Below, in pieces: positions 42,615 to 51,362 of a DNA stretch of 64,000 bases. How positions within the stretch are numbered: position 1 is the first letter of the stretch; each line of letters begins with the position of its first letter. The stretch lies in contig CAJTCR010000019.1 of assembly GCA_910574915.1 (NCBI GenBank), positions 27,536 through 91,535 of the forward strand, read 5' to 3'. The DNA is from Eubacteriaceae bacterium. Its GTDB lineage: Bacteria > Bacillota > Clostridia > Lachnospirales > Lachnospiraceae. Made by a program: the position numbers and the translations under genes. A model generated the notes under the pieces. It saw only the letters and a program-made list of their open reading frames with translations. It had not been told where the DNA came from and did no database searches.

Positions 42615-43621
42615 CAATACCCCCCCGGCTCTGCCAACTGCCATTTCACATCTTCATCATAGGCGTGTATATTGCGCTCCATGACTTTCTTTGACTGTAC
42701 CATTTTATTTATTTCCTGCTGTAACTTTTTCTGCTGTTTCTCCAACTTCTCATTTTCGGATAACAGCTTTTCTTTATCCTCTGTCAGCGTTTCCGTCTGC
42801 TCTTTCAGCAGATGATTTGTTGCGGTAAGTTCCGACACTTCCTGCCGGATTGCTTCGCCTTCTTTCCGTATCTGCTCCGTTTCCTGCCCTGCCGCTATCT
42901 GCTGATGAAGAATATCGGCTAATTCCTTTTTACTGTCGGAGATTGTCTGTTCCAGTTCTGCAACTTCTTTCTGCCGCTCCTGCTTCTCAAAATCAAGTAC
43001 CGACAAATGCTTGTTATGTGTGCCTAACTGTTTCCACTGTATACCATGCCGCCCCATGACTTTTGAAAGTTCCTGCTTCTCCGCTTCAATCCATTCATTC
43101 CATTCCGTCATTCCCCTTGTGCCACCTTTGAAGCCCTGTTCCGACAATGCACCTTTGAGGGAAACTCTCGTATCAAGCCCACGCTTGCTATTACGGATAA
43201 AGGGAACAAAATCAATGTGAATGTGCGGTGTCTGCTCGTCCATGTGTAAATGACTTGAAAAAACATATAAGTTCGGATTTCTTTTCTGAAACTGCTCCAT
43301 AAACTCGCATAAAATATCTTTTGCCAACTGCCCCTCACTACTCTGTACGTTCATATCGTCTTTGTTGCCGATTTGGAAGATTACTTCATAAAATAATTTC
43401 TCCTGCTTGCCCCGACGTATCTTCTCATAGTAATCGTCAATCTTTCGGTCACTCCGTTTCTGCTTTGCGTTGTAGCGTTCCAGTGCTTCATCAAAAAGAT
43501 TGTGATAGACCTCTTTTATATCCGAGTGGCAAAACTCCACGTTATCCCGGCTTCGTTCCTTATCTACATTCTTTGCGCTAAAGGCTCTCGTATTGTGATT
43601 GACTGAACCTTTCCCAACCAT
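42614..43621 (-). CDS. mobV: MobV-family relaxase (Pre/Mob)
   Basis: A 335-residue protein. The N-terminus (MVGKGSVNHNTRAFSAKNVDKERS) and the HLHMDEQTPHIHIDFVPF motif near residue 124 are hallmarks of MobV relaxases (HxDExTPHxH metal site). A long C-terminal coiled coil follows (about 205-320). It nicks DNA at oriT and pilots it to a helper conjugation system. The frame is open upstream to 43660, but family alignment supports the ATG at 43621. It lies downstream of a cluster of inverted repeats expected to contain oriT. Confidence 0.9.
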   Translation of the reverse strand: MVGKGSVNHNTRAFSAKNVDKERSRDNVEFCHSDIKEVYHNLFDEALERYNAKQKRSDRKIDDYYEKIRRGKQEKLFYEVIFQIGNKDDMNVQSSEGQLAKDILCEFMEQFQKRNPNLYVFSSHLHMDEQTPHIHIDFVPFIRNSKRGLDTRVSLKGALSEQGFKGGTRGMTEWNEWIEAEKQELSKVMGRHGIQWKQLGTHNKHLSVLDFEKQERQKEVAELEQTISDSKKELADILHQQIAAGQETEQIRKEGEAIRQEVSELTATNHLLKEQTETLTEDKEKLLSENEKLEKQQKKLQQEINKMVQSKKVMERNIHAYDEDVKWQLAEPGGY

Positions 43622-43918
43622 GCCGCTAATTGTCCTTTCCAATAGGCATATCCTCCACATTCTATATACTGATTTTACTGCGCCGACAGGCGCAAGGCTT
43701 TGTTACTTTCCCGAAAGTAACGCAAAAGCACTTTCGACAGGCTACGCTCTATCAAAAGTGCCTTTGTGCCCTGCCGGGGGCTTTCCGTCCTAACGGACGG
43801 GGCGGCTTTTCGCCGCTTTACTGTTCCCCCATGCGTCGGTTTGCGTCGATAGCGTCGGTATTTTCTATACCGCCCCGCTATCAAAAATACCGTCGCAACC
43901 GACGCATATCGTCGCACC
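43622..43918. promoter_or_regulatory. Candidate oriT region: dense inverted repeats
   Basis: A GC-rich, gene-free segment between repA-like and mobV. Inverted repeats include GCGCC/GGCGC (43680-43693), GTTACTTTC-CC-GAAAGTAAC (43702-43721) and a 13-bp imperfect stem (43728-43740 with 43749-43761). CCGTCC-TAAC-GGACGG (43785-43800) and a large imperfect cruciform (43831-43906) follow. Position next to a MobV relaxase makes it the likely oriT; the nick base is not identified. Confidence 0.6.
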
Positions 43919-45073
43919 TTACTCTTTTTGCTCTAGCCGTTTCAGAATGATTTTCCTCTCATGCCCCCGCTTGTTGTCATAGAAGATACCGTAGTCATTA
44001 AGCAACTGGCTGTTCACTACATTTAATCTCCGGGAAAGCACGTTTGCCGATAACTGCATATCCGGCAACTGTTTCAGAAGTTCCGTTGCCGTCCCCTCCC
44101 ACTCCTGCATTTCCTCTGTCAGAAATTCGTTGATTGCTTCAAGTAATGGATTGGGCGGCTGTTTCCACAATTCCGTTTCCGCTTTCTGAAATTTCCAAAT
44201 ACATTGTTCCCGGTCAAATTCGATTGTTAATTCTTGATCGGGCTGGTCACGACCCACAATGTCCATGACCGCCGTATTGTCCGTGCGCTTTTTCTTGTGC
44301 ATGATAAACGCCCCGTCTGCCGCACCGAGAAGCCCGTTTGTGCCGGAAATCATATCAAAACTGTCCTCGGACTCCAACTTGCGGGTATGATGAACCACCA
44401 GCAGACAGACACCATATTTATCACTGAATGATTTCAGTTTTGTCACAATCTCATAATCACTGGAATAGCTGTACCTGTCCCCGCCGACCTCACGCACTTT
44501 TTGGAGCGTGTCAATGATAATCAGCCTTGCGTCCTTATGCTCTTTTAGAAAGCCCTCTAACTCCCCGTCCAATCCCTCATTCAGTGTCTTTGCCTGCGTT
44601 GCAAAATATAAATTGTCTGCACATTCTACACCAAACATGACGGACAGCCGCCGCTGAAGCCTTGCATAATCATCTTCCAGTGCAAGGTACAGCACCGTCC
44701 CTTTTCGGACAGGATAATTCCACAGCGGAATCCCCATTGCCACATGATAAGCAAGCTGCCCCATGAAGAACGATTTACCCACTTTCGGCGCACCTACAAA
44801 GAGATAAGTGCCGCCATACAGAAAACCGTCCACAACAGGCGTTCTCGGCGGGTAGACCGTATCATACAGTTCTGTCATGGAAACGGTTTGAAGCCCGCCG
44901 CCCTGCCCGGATTTCTCCGGGCAATTTGTGTCAAATCCACAAAAAACAGTGGCTTGCAGATTGTTTTTTGCATTTTCATTTGCTATAATTTCATTGATGT
45001 TTTTAACATTCGGCTGTTTCCCATCTGCGCCAACAGATGATACGGGAGCAGTCGTTTTTCTTTTTTCTGTCAT
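43919..45073 (-). CDS. RepA-like RecA-fold ATPase of the mobilizable module
   Basis: A 384-residue protein with Walker A GAPKVGKSFFMGQLA near residues 90-100, Walker B-like ARLIIIDTLQKVREVGG, and VCLLVVHHTRKLESEDSFDMISGTNGLLGAADG, matching hexameric RepA/DnaB-like ATPases. The C-terminal winged-helix-like part includes ANVLSRRLNVVNSQLLNDYGI. In mobilizable elements such proteins help replication of the excised circle. ATG 45073 follows AAGGAGGATTGAGA and lies 2 bp after the MobC-like gene. Confidence 0.85.
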   Translation of the reverse strand: MTEKRKTTAPVSSVGADGKQPNVKNINEIIANENAKNNLQATVFCGFDTNCPEKSGQGGGLQTVSMTELYDTVYPPRTPVVDGFLYGGTYLFVGAPKVGKSFFMGQLAYHVAMGIPLWNYPVRKGTVLYLALEDDYARLQRRLSVMFGVECADNLYFATQAKTLNEGLDGELEGFLKEHKDARLIIIDTLQKVREVGGDRYSYSSDYEIVTKLKSFSDKYGVCLLVVHHTRKLESEDSFDMISGTNGLLGAADGAFIMHKKKRTDNTAVMDIVGRDQPDQELTIEFDREQCIWKFQKAETELWKQPPNPLLEAINEFLTEEMQEWEGTATELLKQLPDMQLSANVLSRRLNVVNSQLLNDYGIFYDNKRGHERKIILKRLEQKE

Positions 45074-45075
45074 TC

Positions 45076-45447
45076 TCAATCCTCCTTGTTTTCCGTAGGA
45101 AAATGCGACTGCCCTTGCAGGAGCAGAGGATTTTCCCTATTCAGACCGTCTAACGTGATTGCGATTACCTGTAACGTGTAGAGCAGTTCGTCATTGTCCG
45201 GGCTTATGCTTTCCATGCGCTTCAATTCCTCATGGATTGCCGCCATCTGATTTTTCAGTGCCTTATACACCCTCGGATTGCCCTGCACCACAACGTCCCG
45301 GCATAAGAGCCGCCTTGTGATGTAGTCCTGCTTTGTCAGTCCCGACAATGCCACCAAATCATTTAATAACTTTGCTTCTTCGTCCGATACCCGGAACGCC
45401 ACCGTATGATTGCGCCATCTTCCCTTGTAATCCAGTGATTTTTCCAT
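45076..45447 (-). CDS. mobC: MobC-like relaxosome protein
   Basis: A 123-residue protein. RNHTVAFRVSDEEAKLLNDLVALSGLTKQDYITRRLL is the ribbon-helix-helix-like region of plasmid MobC/relaxosome proteins, and VVVQGNPRVYKALKNQMAAIHEELKRM is the following helix. It likely binds near oriT and assists nicking by the relaxase. It lies 5 bp after the integrase gene and 2 bp before the RepA-like gene, in a compact operon. Confidence 0.75.
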   Translation of the reverse strand: MEKSLDYKGRWRNHTVAFRVSDEEAKLLNDLVALSGLTKQDYITRRLLCRDVVVQGNPRVYKALKNQMAAIHEELKRMESISPDNDELLYTLQVIAITLDGLNRENPLLLQGQSHFPTENKED

Positions 45448-45452
45448 TCTCC

Positions 45453-46535
45453 CTAATCCTCCTTTGTCATTCTCTCCATTTCCAATTTCTCCGCCATTTC
45501 CGTCTGCACCGTAGGGAACAAGTGGGCATAACGGTAAGTGATTTTCTCCGCTTCATGCCCCATGTGCTCCCCAATCGCCAGTACCGAAAATCCCATATTG
45601 ATTAAGAGTGAAACCGCACTATGGCGAATATCGTGGACACGGATTTTCTTAACGCCCGCCTGCTTCGCCCCTCGCTCCATTTCGTGATTGAGGTAGGATT
45701 TTGTAACCGTAAATAAACGTTCGTCCGGCTTGATGTCATAAAGCATTTTGATGTACTCCTGCATTTCCTCACAGAGAAAAGGCGGCATTTTGATTGTGCG
45801 GTTACTTTTCTTCGTTTTTGGGCTTGTAATAATGTCCCGCCCTTTGGAACGGTGGAAAGTCTTGCTGATTGTGACCGTCTGTTTCTCAAAATCAATATCA
45901 GCAGGCGTGAGCGCAAGCAGTTCGCCGGAACGTATACCGCACCAGTAAAGCATTTCAAACGCATAATACGAACGGGGCTTATCCATCATGGCTTCGGAAA
46001 ATTTCAGATATTCCTCTTTCGTCCAAAAGTCCATTTCCTTAACGGCTTCGCTCCCAATCGTCCCCGCCCGCCTTGCCGGACTGTAGGGCAGGTTGTAAAA
46101 GTTTACCGCATGGTTGAATATCGCCGTCAGTTGTGCGTGTATCGTCCTCAAATAATCTGCGGAATAGGGCTTGCCTTTCTCGTCCCGGTAAGCCATTAAC
46201 TCATTCTGCCACGCTATCACGTCCTTTGCTTCTATCTCTGCGATTTTGCGGTTCTCAAAGTACGGTAAAATCTTTGTCCGTATCACATGGCTTTTGGACT
46301 CCCATGTGCTTTCCTTGACACGCTGTTTCTTGTCGGCTTCATACACTTCAAAGAAACTGCTGAACGTCATATCCAGTTTTGCGCCCTGCTTTAACATGGC
46401 TTCATGCTCCCACGCCTGAGCTTCCCTTTTGGTTGCAAATCCTCTCTTTTGTGTCTGTTTCCTCTCCCCTTTCCAGTTGGTAAAGCGGTAGATAACCCGC
46501 CACGTTCCCGTAGCATTGTCCTTGTATACAGCCAT
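45453..46535 (-). CDS. int: Tyrosine integrase (Tn916/phage type)
   Basis: A 360-residue protein with an N-terminal arm-binding domain (TWRVIYRFTNWKGERKQTQKRGFATKREAQAWEHE), a SAM-like core-binding domain (about 60-165), and a catalytic domain with GIRSGEL (Arg near 200), SPKTKKS (Lys), HDIRHS (His-x-x-Arg near 300), GHEAEK and the tyrosine in TYRYAHL near 333. It catalyses excision and insertion of the mobilizable element, whose right end is in the trehalose PTS gene. The start follows GGGAGATGATGAA, 15 bp after the small HTH gene. Confidence 0.95.
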   Translation of the reverse strand: MAVYKDNATGTWRVIYRFTNWKGERKQTQKRGFATKREAQAWEHEAMLKQGAKLDMTFSSFFEVYEADKKQRVKESTWESKSHVIRTKILPYFENRKIAEIEAKDVIAWQNELMAYRDEKGKPYSADYLRTIHAQLTAIFNHAVNFYNLPYSPARRAGTIGSEAVKEMDFWTKEEYLKFSEAMMDKPRSYYAFEMLYWCGIRSGELLALTPADIDFEKQTVTISKTFHRSKGRDIITSPKTKKSNRTIKMPPFLCEEMQEYIKMLYDIKPDERLFTVTKSYLNHEMERGAKQAGVKKIRVHDIRHSAVSLLINMGFSVLAIGEHMGHEAEKITYRYAHLFPTVQTEMAEKLEMERMTKED

Positions 46536-46550
46536 TTCATCATCTCCCTT

Positions 46551-46730
46551 CTAATCGCTGTAACATACTTTTTTATGAAAAAATGTAGCGTTCACACGTT
46601 CTGCCACCGTCAGATAGCCCTGTTTCTGCATTTCTGCGTTGAGTTCCCTTACAATCTGATAGGCTTTTGACTTTGACACACGCAGTTCCGCTGCCACTTC
46701 CTCCACTGTCATAAAAGATTTTTCTGTCAT
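46551..46730 (-). CDS. xis: Small excisionase-like HTH protein
   Basis: A 59-residue protein (MTEKSFMTVEEVAAELRVSKSKAY...) with a compact winged-helix/MerR-like DNA-binding pattern (TVEEVAAELRVSKSKAYQIVRELN). Its position 15 bp before the integrase start fits an excisionase or integrase regulator. The frame 46551-46730 is complete with a TAG stop. Its own promoter (TTGACT-17-TATCCT) lies upstream. It could be a regulator rather than a true Xis. Confidence 0.7.
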   Translation of the reverse strand: MTEKSFMTVEEVAAELRVSKSKAYQIVRELNAEMQKQGYLTVAERVNATFFHKKVCYSD

Positions 46731-46783
46731 TCAGATATCCTCTCCTTTCAATGTTTAACTGTTTTTGTTTAAGTGTTGCATAC

Positions 46784-46812
46784 AGGATACTAAATAAATT
46801 CCGTTAAGTCAA
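46784..46812 (-). promoter_or_regulatory. Promoter of the xis-int operon
   Basis: Minus-strand TTGACT (46812-46807), 17-bp spacer, TATCCT (46789-46784). It drives xis-int, back to back with the promoter of the XRE gene. Confidence 0.6.
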
Positions 46813-46855
46813 GTGGTTTTCAAGAAAATCCTAACTTTTTTTATTTAAGTTATTC

Positions 46856-46884
46856 TTGCTATTCCTATTGCACCATGTTATACT
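46856..46884 (+). promoter_or_regulatory. Promoter of the XRE regulator
   Basis: TTGCTA (46856-46861), 17-bp spacer, TATACT (46879-46884), followed by a perfect palindrome and a strong ribosome site. Recurrent TTTAAGT motifs nearby (about 46768, 46845, 46901) may be operator sites. Confidence 0.65.
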
Positions 46885-46905
46885 AACTTCAACAGATTTG
46901 TTTAA

Positions 46906-46927
46906 GTAAAGTCATGCATGACTTTAC
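46906..46927. promoter_or_regulatory. Perfect 22-bp palindrome in XRE leader
   Basis: GTAAAGTCATG and its exact reverse complement, centred at 46916/46917, between the likely transcription start and the ribosome site at 46944. It is a good operator candidate for autoregulation, or an mRNA hairpin. Confidence 0.65.
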
Positions 46928-46955
46928 CTCACTTCACAATAACGGAGGTTTTATT

Positions 46956-47516
46956 ATGGCAATCGGCAAACGTATCCGCTTTTTCCGCAACCGAAAAGGC
47001 ATGACACAGAAACAGCTAGGCGAAGTCCTCGGTTTTCTCGGAAAGACCTCTGATGTCCGTATGGCGCAGTATGAAACCGAAGCGAGGACACCGAAGCACG
47101 ACCTTGTAAAAGAAATGGCGAATATCTTTGATGTAAGCACCCACGCCCTCACAGTGCCGGATATTGATACCTATACCGGGCTTATGCACACACTCTTTGC
47201 GTTGGAAGATATGTACGGGCTGAAAATCGGGGAGATTGACGGGGAAATCTGTCTGCGCCTTGATAAGTCCGACTGTTCCACCTATTCGTCCATGTTTGAT
47301 ATGTTCCACGCATGGCAGGAGCAAGCCGCCAAACTGGAACAGGGCGAAATAAGCAAAGAAGAATACGACCAGTGGCGGTACAAGTACCCCGAACTGGACA
47401 CTTCAACGCATTGGGCAAAAGTTCCCTCACAGGCGGTCAGCGATATGCTTATGGAGGAATTTCAGAAAATTGAGAAAGAAGAAAAGAAAACAGCTAAAAA
47501 GAAAAAGCAGAAATAA
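46956..47516 (+). CDS. XRE-family regulator of the mobilizable element
   Basis: A 186-residue protein with a classical HTH at residues 5-70 (GKRIRFFRNRKGMTQKQLGEVLGFL...RMAQYETEARTPKHDLVKEMANIFDVS) and a C-terminal domain with DMFHAWQEQAAKLEQGEISKEEYDQWRYKYPE that is common among element-borne XRE proteins. The ATG at 46956 follows ACGGAGGTTTTATT; an upstream ATG at 46914 falls inside the palindrome and is rejected. It is divergent from xis-int and probably represses or times excision. Confidence 0.85.
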   Translation: MAIGKRIRFFRNRKGMTQKQLGEVLGFLGKTSDVRMAQYETEARTPKHDLVKEMANIFDVSTHALTVPDIDTYTGLMHTLFALEDMYGLKIGEIDGEICLRLDKSDCSTYSSMFDMFHAWQEQAAKLEQGEISKEEYDQWRYKYPELDTSTHWAKVPSQAVSDMLMEEFQKIEKEEKKTAKKKKQK

Positions 47517-47580
47517 GCATAAAAAGACCTTGCCGATATTCAGTTTCCATATCTGAAAATCAGCAAGGTTTTCTTATGCT
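47516..47580 (+). terminator. Long terminator hairpin after the XRE gene
   Basis: AGCATAA...ACCTTGC pairs with GCAAGGT...TTATGCT, with an inner GATATTCAG/CTGAAAATC segment. A/T-rich flanks could make it bidirectional. It lies directly after the stop codon. Confidence 0.75.
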
Positions 47581-47602
47581 AATGATGTAATTATTTAGTG
47601 CG

Positions 47603-47700
47603 TGATGTTGAAAATGTTGCCAAATCGTTGCCGGTTCCTAAACAAATTTGCTTGTAACCCGCATAAATACTAGGTTCTTAAAGCCTATTTCATCACTCGA
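47603..47700. other. Right end of the mobilizable element (arm repeats and junction)
   Basis: Direct GTTGCC repeats at 47616 and 47627 (11 bp apart) and AAAATGTTGCCA at 47611 match the ICE right end at 40212-40229. ACAAATT follows at 47642. PTS coding homology starts at about 47699, so the junction lies between roughly 47650 and 47699. Confidence 0.55.
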
Positions 47701-49540
47701 ACTCAATGATCCAAAGAAGGCGGATATTGAGAAGATCGAGGCGATGAAGGCGGTCAAAGGCAGCTTTACACAGGCGGGACAGTTTCAGGTAATTATCGGA
47801 AATACGGTGGCGGATTTTTACAATGATTTTATTGCAGTATCGGGCATCGAAGGGGTTTCAAAGGATGCGGTGAAACATGCGGCAAAGCAGAACCAAAATG
47901 TGCTGCAACGGGTGATTGCGGCTCTGGCGGAAATATTTGCACCGCTGATCCCGGCGATTATTACAGGCGGTTTGATTCTTGGTTTTCGAAATTGTATTGA
48001 CAGTTTATATTTATTTGAGGACGGAACAAAAACGCTGTGTCAGATCAGCCAGTTTTGGGCTGGCATTGACAGCTTTTTATGGCTGATCGGGGAAGCGGTG
48101 TTTGATATGCTGCCGGTAGGAATCTGCTGGTCTGTAACAAAGAAAATGGGCACGACGCAGATGCTTGGGATTGTTTTGGGGCTGACGCTTGTATCTGGAC
48201 AGCTTTTAAACGCGTATGCGGTTGCAGGGACTGCGGCAGCGGATATTCCGGTATGGGATTTTGGACGGTTTCAGGTCAATATGATCGGCTATCAGGCACA
48301 GGTGCTGCCTGCGGTTTTGGCAGCATTTACACTCGTATATCTGGAAAAGTTTTTCCGTAAAATTACACCGCAGGTAGTGTCGATGATCGTTGTTCCATTT
48401 TGCAGTCTGCTGCTGGCTGTGATGGCTTCTCATTTTGTGCTTGGGCCGGTCGGCTGGAAGATCGGTTCTGCGATATCATCGGTTGTATATGCGGGAATTG
48501 CGGGATCGTTTAAAATCGTATTTGGCGCTGTGTTTGGATTTGTCTATGCGCCGCTTGTGATTACAGGGCTTCATCATATGTCCAATGCGATTGATTTGCA
48601 GTTGGTCGCAGATTACGGCGGGACGATGCTGTGGCCGATGATTGCGCTGTCCAACATTGCGCAGGGTTCAGCGGTGCTTGGCATGACGGCGCTTCAAAGA
48701 AAAGATGCACAGGCGCAGGAAGTAAATGTGCCAGCCTGTGTCTCCTGTTATCTGGGTGTAACGGAGCCTGCGATATTTGGTGTGAATTTAAAATATGGAT
48801 TTCCGTTTGTATGCGGGATGATCGGCTCGACATGTGCGGCAGTTGTCTGCGTGGCAACGGGTACAACGGCAAATGCCATCGGGGTCGGCGGACTGCCGGG
48901 CATTCTTTCCATTCAGACGGATTCAATGGCAGGATTTGCAGTATGCATGGTGATTGCGGCTGTCATACCTTTCGTACTGACGACTGCGGCAGGGAAAAAA
49001 CGGTTGACCACGCAGGATAATAAACAGAGCGCACAGGCTGCGGCGGGATCTGTGCCAGAGGAAACAAAACAAACAGACGCCGCAGGCAGCCAGTGGAAGG
49101 CATTTTTAACCGGGCAGGTGATTACGCTGAAAGAAGTGGGAGACGGTGTTTTCTCAGAAGGCATTATGGGAGATGGTTTTGCGATTATTCCTGAGACAGA
49201 TATTTTATACGCACCTGCGGATGCTGAGGTAAGCGTATTGATGCAGGAATCCAGACATGCCTGCGGGCTGACGCTTGACGGCGGCGTAGAAATCCTGCTC
49301 CATGTGGGAATTGATACGGTGGATATGCAGGGAGACGGGTTTCAGTATCTCGTTTCGCAGGGAGAGAAGGTAAAGGCGGGCACGCCGCTGCTGCGGTTTG
49401 ACAGAGAAAAAATCCGTGCCGCACATCATCCTGATACGACGGTATGTATGATTACAGAAACGGCAGATGTAAATAATGTCCGGTTCGTGACAGGCGTAAG
49501 AGCAGAGGCAAATGTGACAGTTGTGGCAGAGCTGCAATAA
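47699..49540 (+). pseudogene. treP: Trehalose-type PTS EIIBCA, 5' part lost to insertion
   Basis: The protein from LNDPKKADIEK onward matches trehalose/beta-glucoside PTS permeases: the end of EIIB (AMKAVKGSFTQAGQFQVIIG), an EIIC membrane domain (about 420 residues, with TGLHHMSNAIDLQL and VTEPAIFGVN), and a C-terminal EIIA with active-site His in LLHVGIDTV. The first 25-35 residues, which hold the phosphorylated EIIB cysteine (usually CxTRLRF), are replaced by element sequence. The frame stays open back to 47648 (MLVTRINTRFLKP...), which is not EIIB. Transport by the intact mechanism is therefore unlikely, although a partner EIIB could act in trans. Confidence 0.85.
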
Positions 49541-49616
49541 AAGACAAGGAAGAGCGAGAGAAAAAAAGAGAGAAAAAAGAAAAATATAAAAATGAAAATA
49601 TGGCAGGAGGAAGGGA

Positions 49617-51257
49617 ATGGATTTTAAAGGCAGTACGGTCTATCAGATTTATCCAAAGTCATTTTATGATAGCAATGGAGACGGAATCGGGGATATACGG
49701 GGGATAATTGAAAAGTTGGATTATATACAGAGCCTTGGGGCGGACTATATCTGGAGCACGCCGTTTTTTGCCTCTCCAATGCAGGATAACGGCTATGATG
49801 TAGAGGATTACCGAAGCATTCATCCGCTGTTTGGGACAATGGAGGATGTGGAGGAGCTGATTGAAAAGGCACGGGAACGCGGGATTGGGCTGATGTTTGA
49901 TATGGTATTTAACCATACGTCTACGCGGCATGAGTGGTTTCAAAAAGCGCTGGCGGGTGACCCGAAATATATGGACTATTATATTTTTAAAGACGGGGAG
50001 CCGGGAGTGCCGCCGACGAACTGGCAGTCCAAATTTGGCGGCACGGCATGGGAGTATGTGCCATATTTAAAAAAGTGGTATCTGCATTTGTTTGATGTGA
50101 CGCAGGCGGATTTAAACTGGAGCAATGCAGCGGTAAGAGAAGAGTTAAAAAATGTGATTCGGTTTTGGAAAGAAAAAGGTGTAAAAGGATTTCGGTTTGA
50201 TGTGGTAAACCTGATTTCCAAGCCGGAGGTATTTACGGATGATGATCAAGGTGACGGCAGGAGATTTTATTCTGATGGGCCGCGTGTCCATGAATATCTG
50301 AAAGAGCTGACTGCGGATACACAGATCGGAAATATGATTACGGTCGGGGAAATGTCGTCTACTAGCGTAGAACACTGCATCCGGTATTCAGACCCTGGTG
50401 AAAAGGAACTTTCGATGTGCTTTAATTTTCACCATTTAAAGGTGGACTATTTCAACGGAAATAAGTGGGAGCTGGCAAAGCCGGATTATTGCAGACTAAA
50501 AACATTGCTGGAGACGTGGCAGCTACAGATGCAGCAGCATCATGGCTGGAATGCCCTGTTTTGGAGCAATCACGACCAGCCAAGGATCGTGTCGCGGCTT
50601 GGAGAGGATAAAAAATACTGGAAACAATCTGCAAAAATGCTTGCCGCCTGCATGTATTTGCTCAGAGGAACGCCGTATATTTATCAGGGGGAAGAGCTTG
50701 GCATGACCAATCCCGGATATCAGTCTATTGATGAATACCGTGACGTGGAGAGCATTCATTACTATCAGATCCTGATCCAAAGCGGAAAAACGTCTAAGGA
50801 AGCACTGGAAATACTCGGCGCGCGCTCCAGGGACAACGGCAGGACGCCGATGCAGTGGAATAGCAAAAAATATGCGGGATTTTCAAAAAAGCAGCCTTGG
50901 ATCGGAATACCGGAAAACTATAAATATGTGAACGTGGAAGCACAGGAGCAGGATACGGATTCGATCTTGCATTATTACCGAAAGCTGATTGCGCTCAGAA
51001 AGCGATATAAGGTGATACAGGACGGAAGCATACAGTTTTTGTATCAAAAGCAGGAGGAAGTGTTTGCTTATCAAAGAATATGGGAAGGGCAAAAGCTGCT
51101 GGTGCTGAATAACCTTAGCGGCAGGGAGGTGGTATTGCAGGAAGGGGTAGCTGTCGCTGGATGCAGGTGTTTGCTGAGCAATTACGTTCAGGGAGAATCG
51201 GAACGCATATGGGCTTTGCGTGCATATGAAAGTATGGTATGGCTGAAAGAAGGATAA
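49617..51257 (+). CDS. treC: Trehalose-6-phosphate hydrolase (GH13)
   Basis: A 546-residue protein with GH13 motifs: VYQIYPKSFYDSNGDGIGDIRGII, DMVFNHTS, catalytic nucleophile in GFRFDVVNLI, acid/base in TVGEMSS and SNHDQPRI. It hydrolyses trehalose-6-phosphate from the PTS to glucose and glucose-6-phosphate in the cytoplasm. The ATG at 49617 follows GGAGGAAGGGA, 76 bp after treP, so they formed an operon. With its upstream gene broken and the operon promoter displaced, expression may now depend on the element end. A terminator follows at 51295. Confidence 0.92.
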   Translation: MDFKGSTVYQIYPKSFYDSNGDGIGDIRGIIEKLDYIQSLGADYIWSTPFFASPMQDNGYDVEDYRSIHPLFGTMEDVEELIEKARERGIGLMFDMVFNHTSTRHEWFQKALAGDPKYMDYYIFKDGEPGVPPTNWQSKFGGTAWEYVPYLKKWYLHLFDVTQADLNWSNAAVREELKNVIRFWKEKGVKGFRFDVVNLISKPEVFTDDDQGDGRRFYSDGPRVHEYLKELTADTQIGNMITVGEMSSTSVEHCIRYSDPGEKELSMCFNFHHLKVDYFNGNKWELAKPDYCRLKTLLETWQLQMQQHHGWNALFWSNHDQPRIVSRLGEDKKYWKQSAKMLAACMYLLRGTPYIYQGEELGMTNPGYQSIDEYRDVESIHYYQILIQSGKTSKEALEILGARSRDNGRTPMQWNSKKYAGFSKKQPWIGIPENYKYVNVEAQEQDTDSILHYYRKLIALRKRYKVIQDGSIQFLYQKQEEVFAYQRIWEGQKLLVLNNLSGREVVLQEGVAVAGCRCLLSNYVQGESERIWALRAYESMVWLKEG

Positions 51258-51294
51258 ATGCTGCGATGTGAAAAATAAGAGGGATATCGGACAG

Positions 51295-51331
51295 AAACCG
51301 TAGGGGATAGAAATGTTACCCTGCGGTTTTT
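51295..51331 (+). terminator. Terminator of the tre operon
   Basis: AAACCGTAGGG pairs with CCCTGCGGTTT (one wobble) around a 13-nt loop, followed by TTTTTG. It lies 37 bp after the treC stop. Confidence 0.8.
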
Positions 51332-51362
51332 GTGTTGTGTTTTTAGGATGATAGAGAGCGAG

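Noticed and set aside
43675..43917. 80-residue minus-strand ORF (and an opposing 106-residue ORF) in the inverted-repeat cluster
   Set aside because: Arg/Tyr-rich translation with no ribosome site; the sequence is explained by palindromes next to the relaxase gene, so noncoding oriT-like DNA is more likely.
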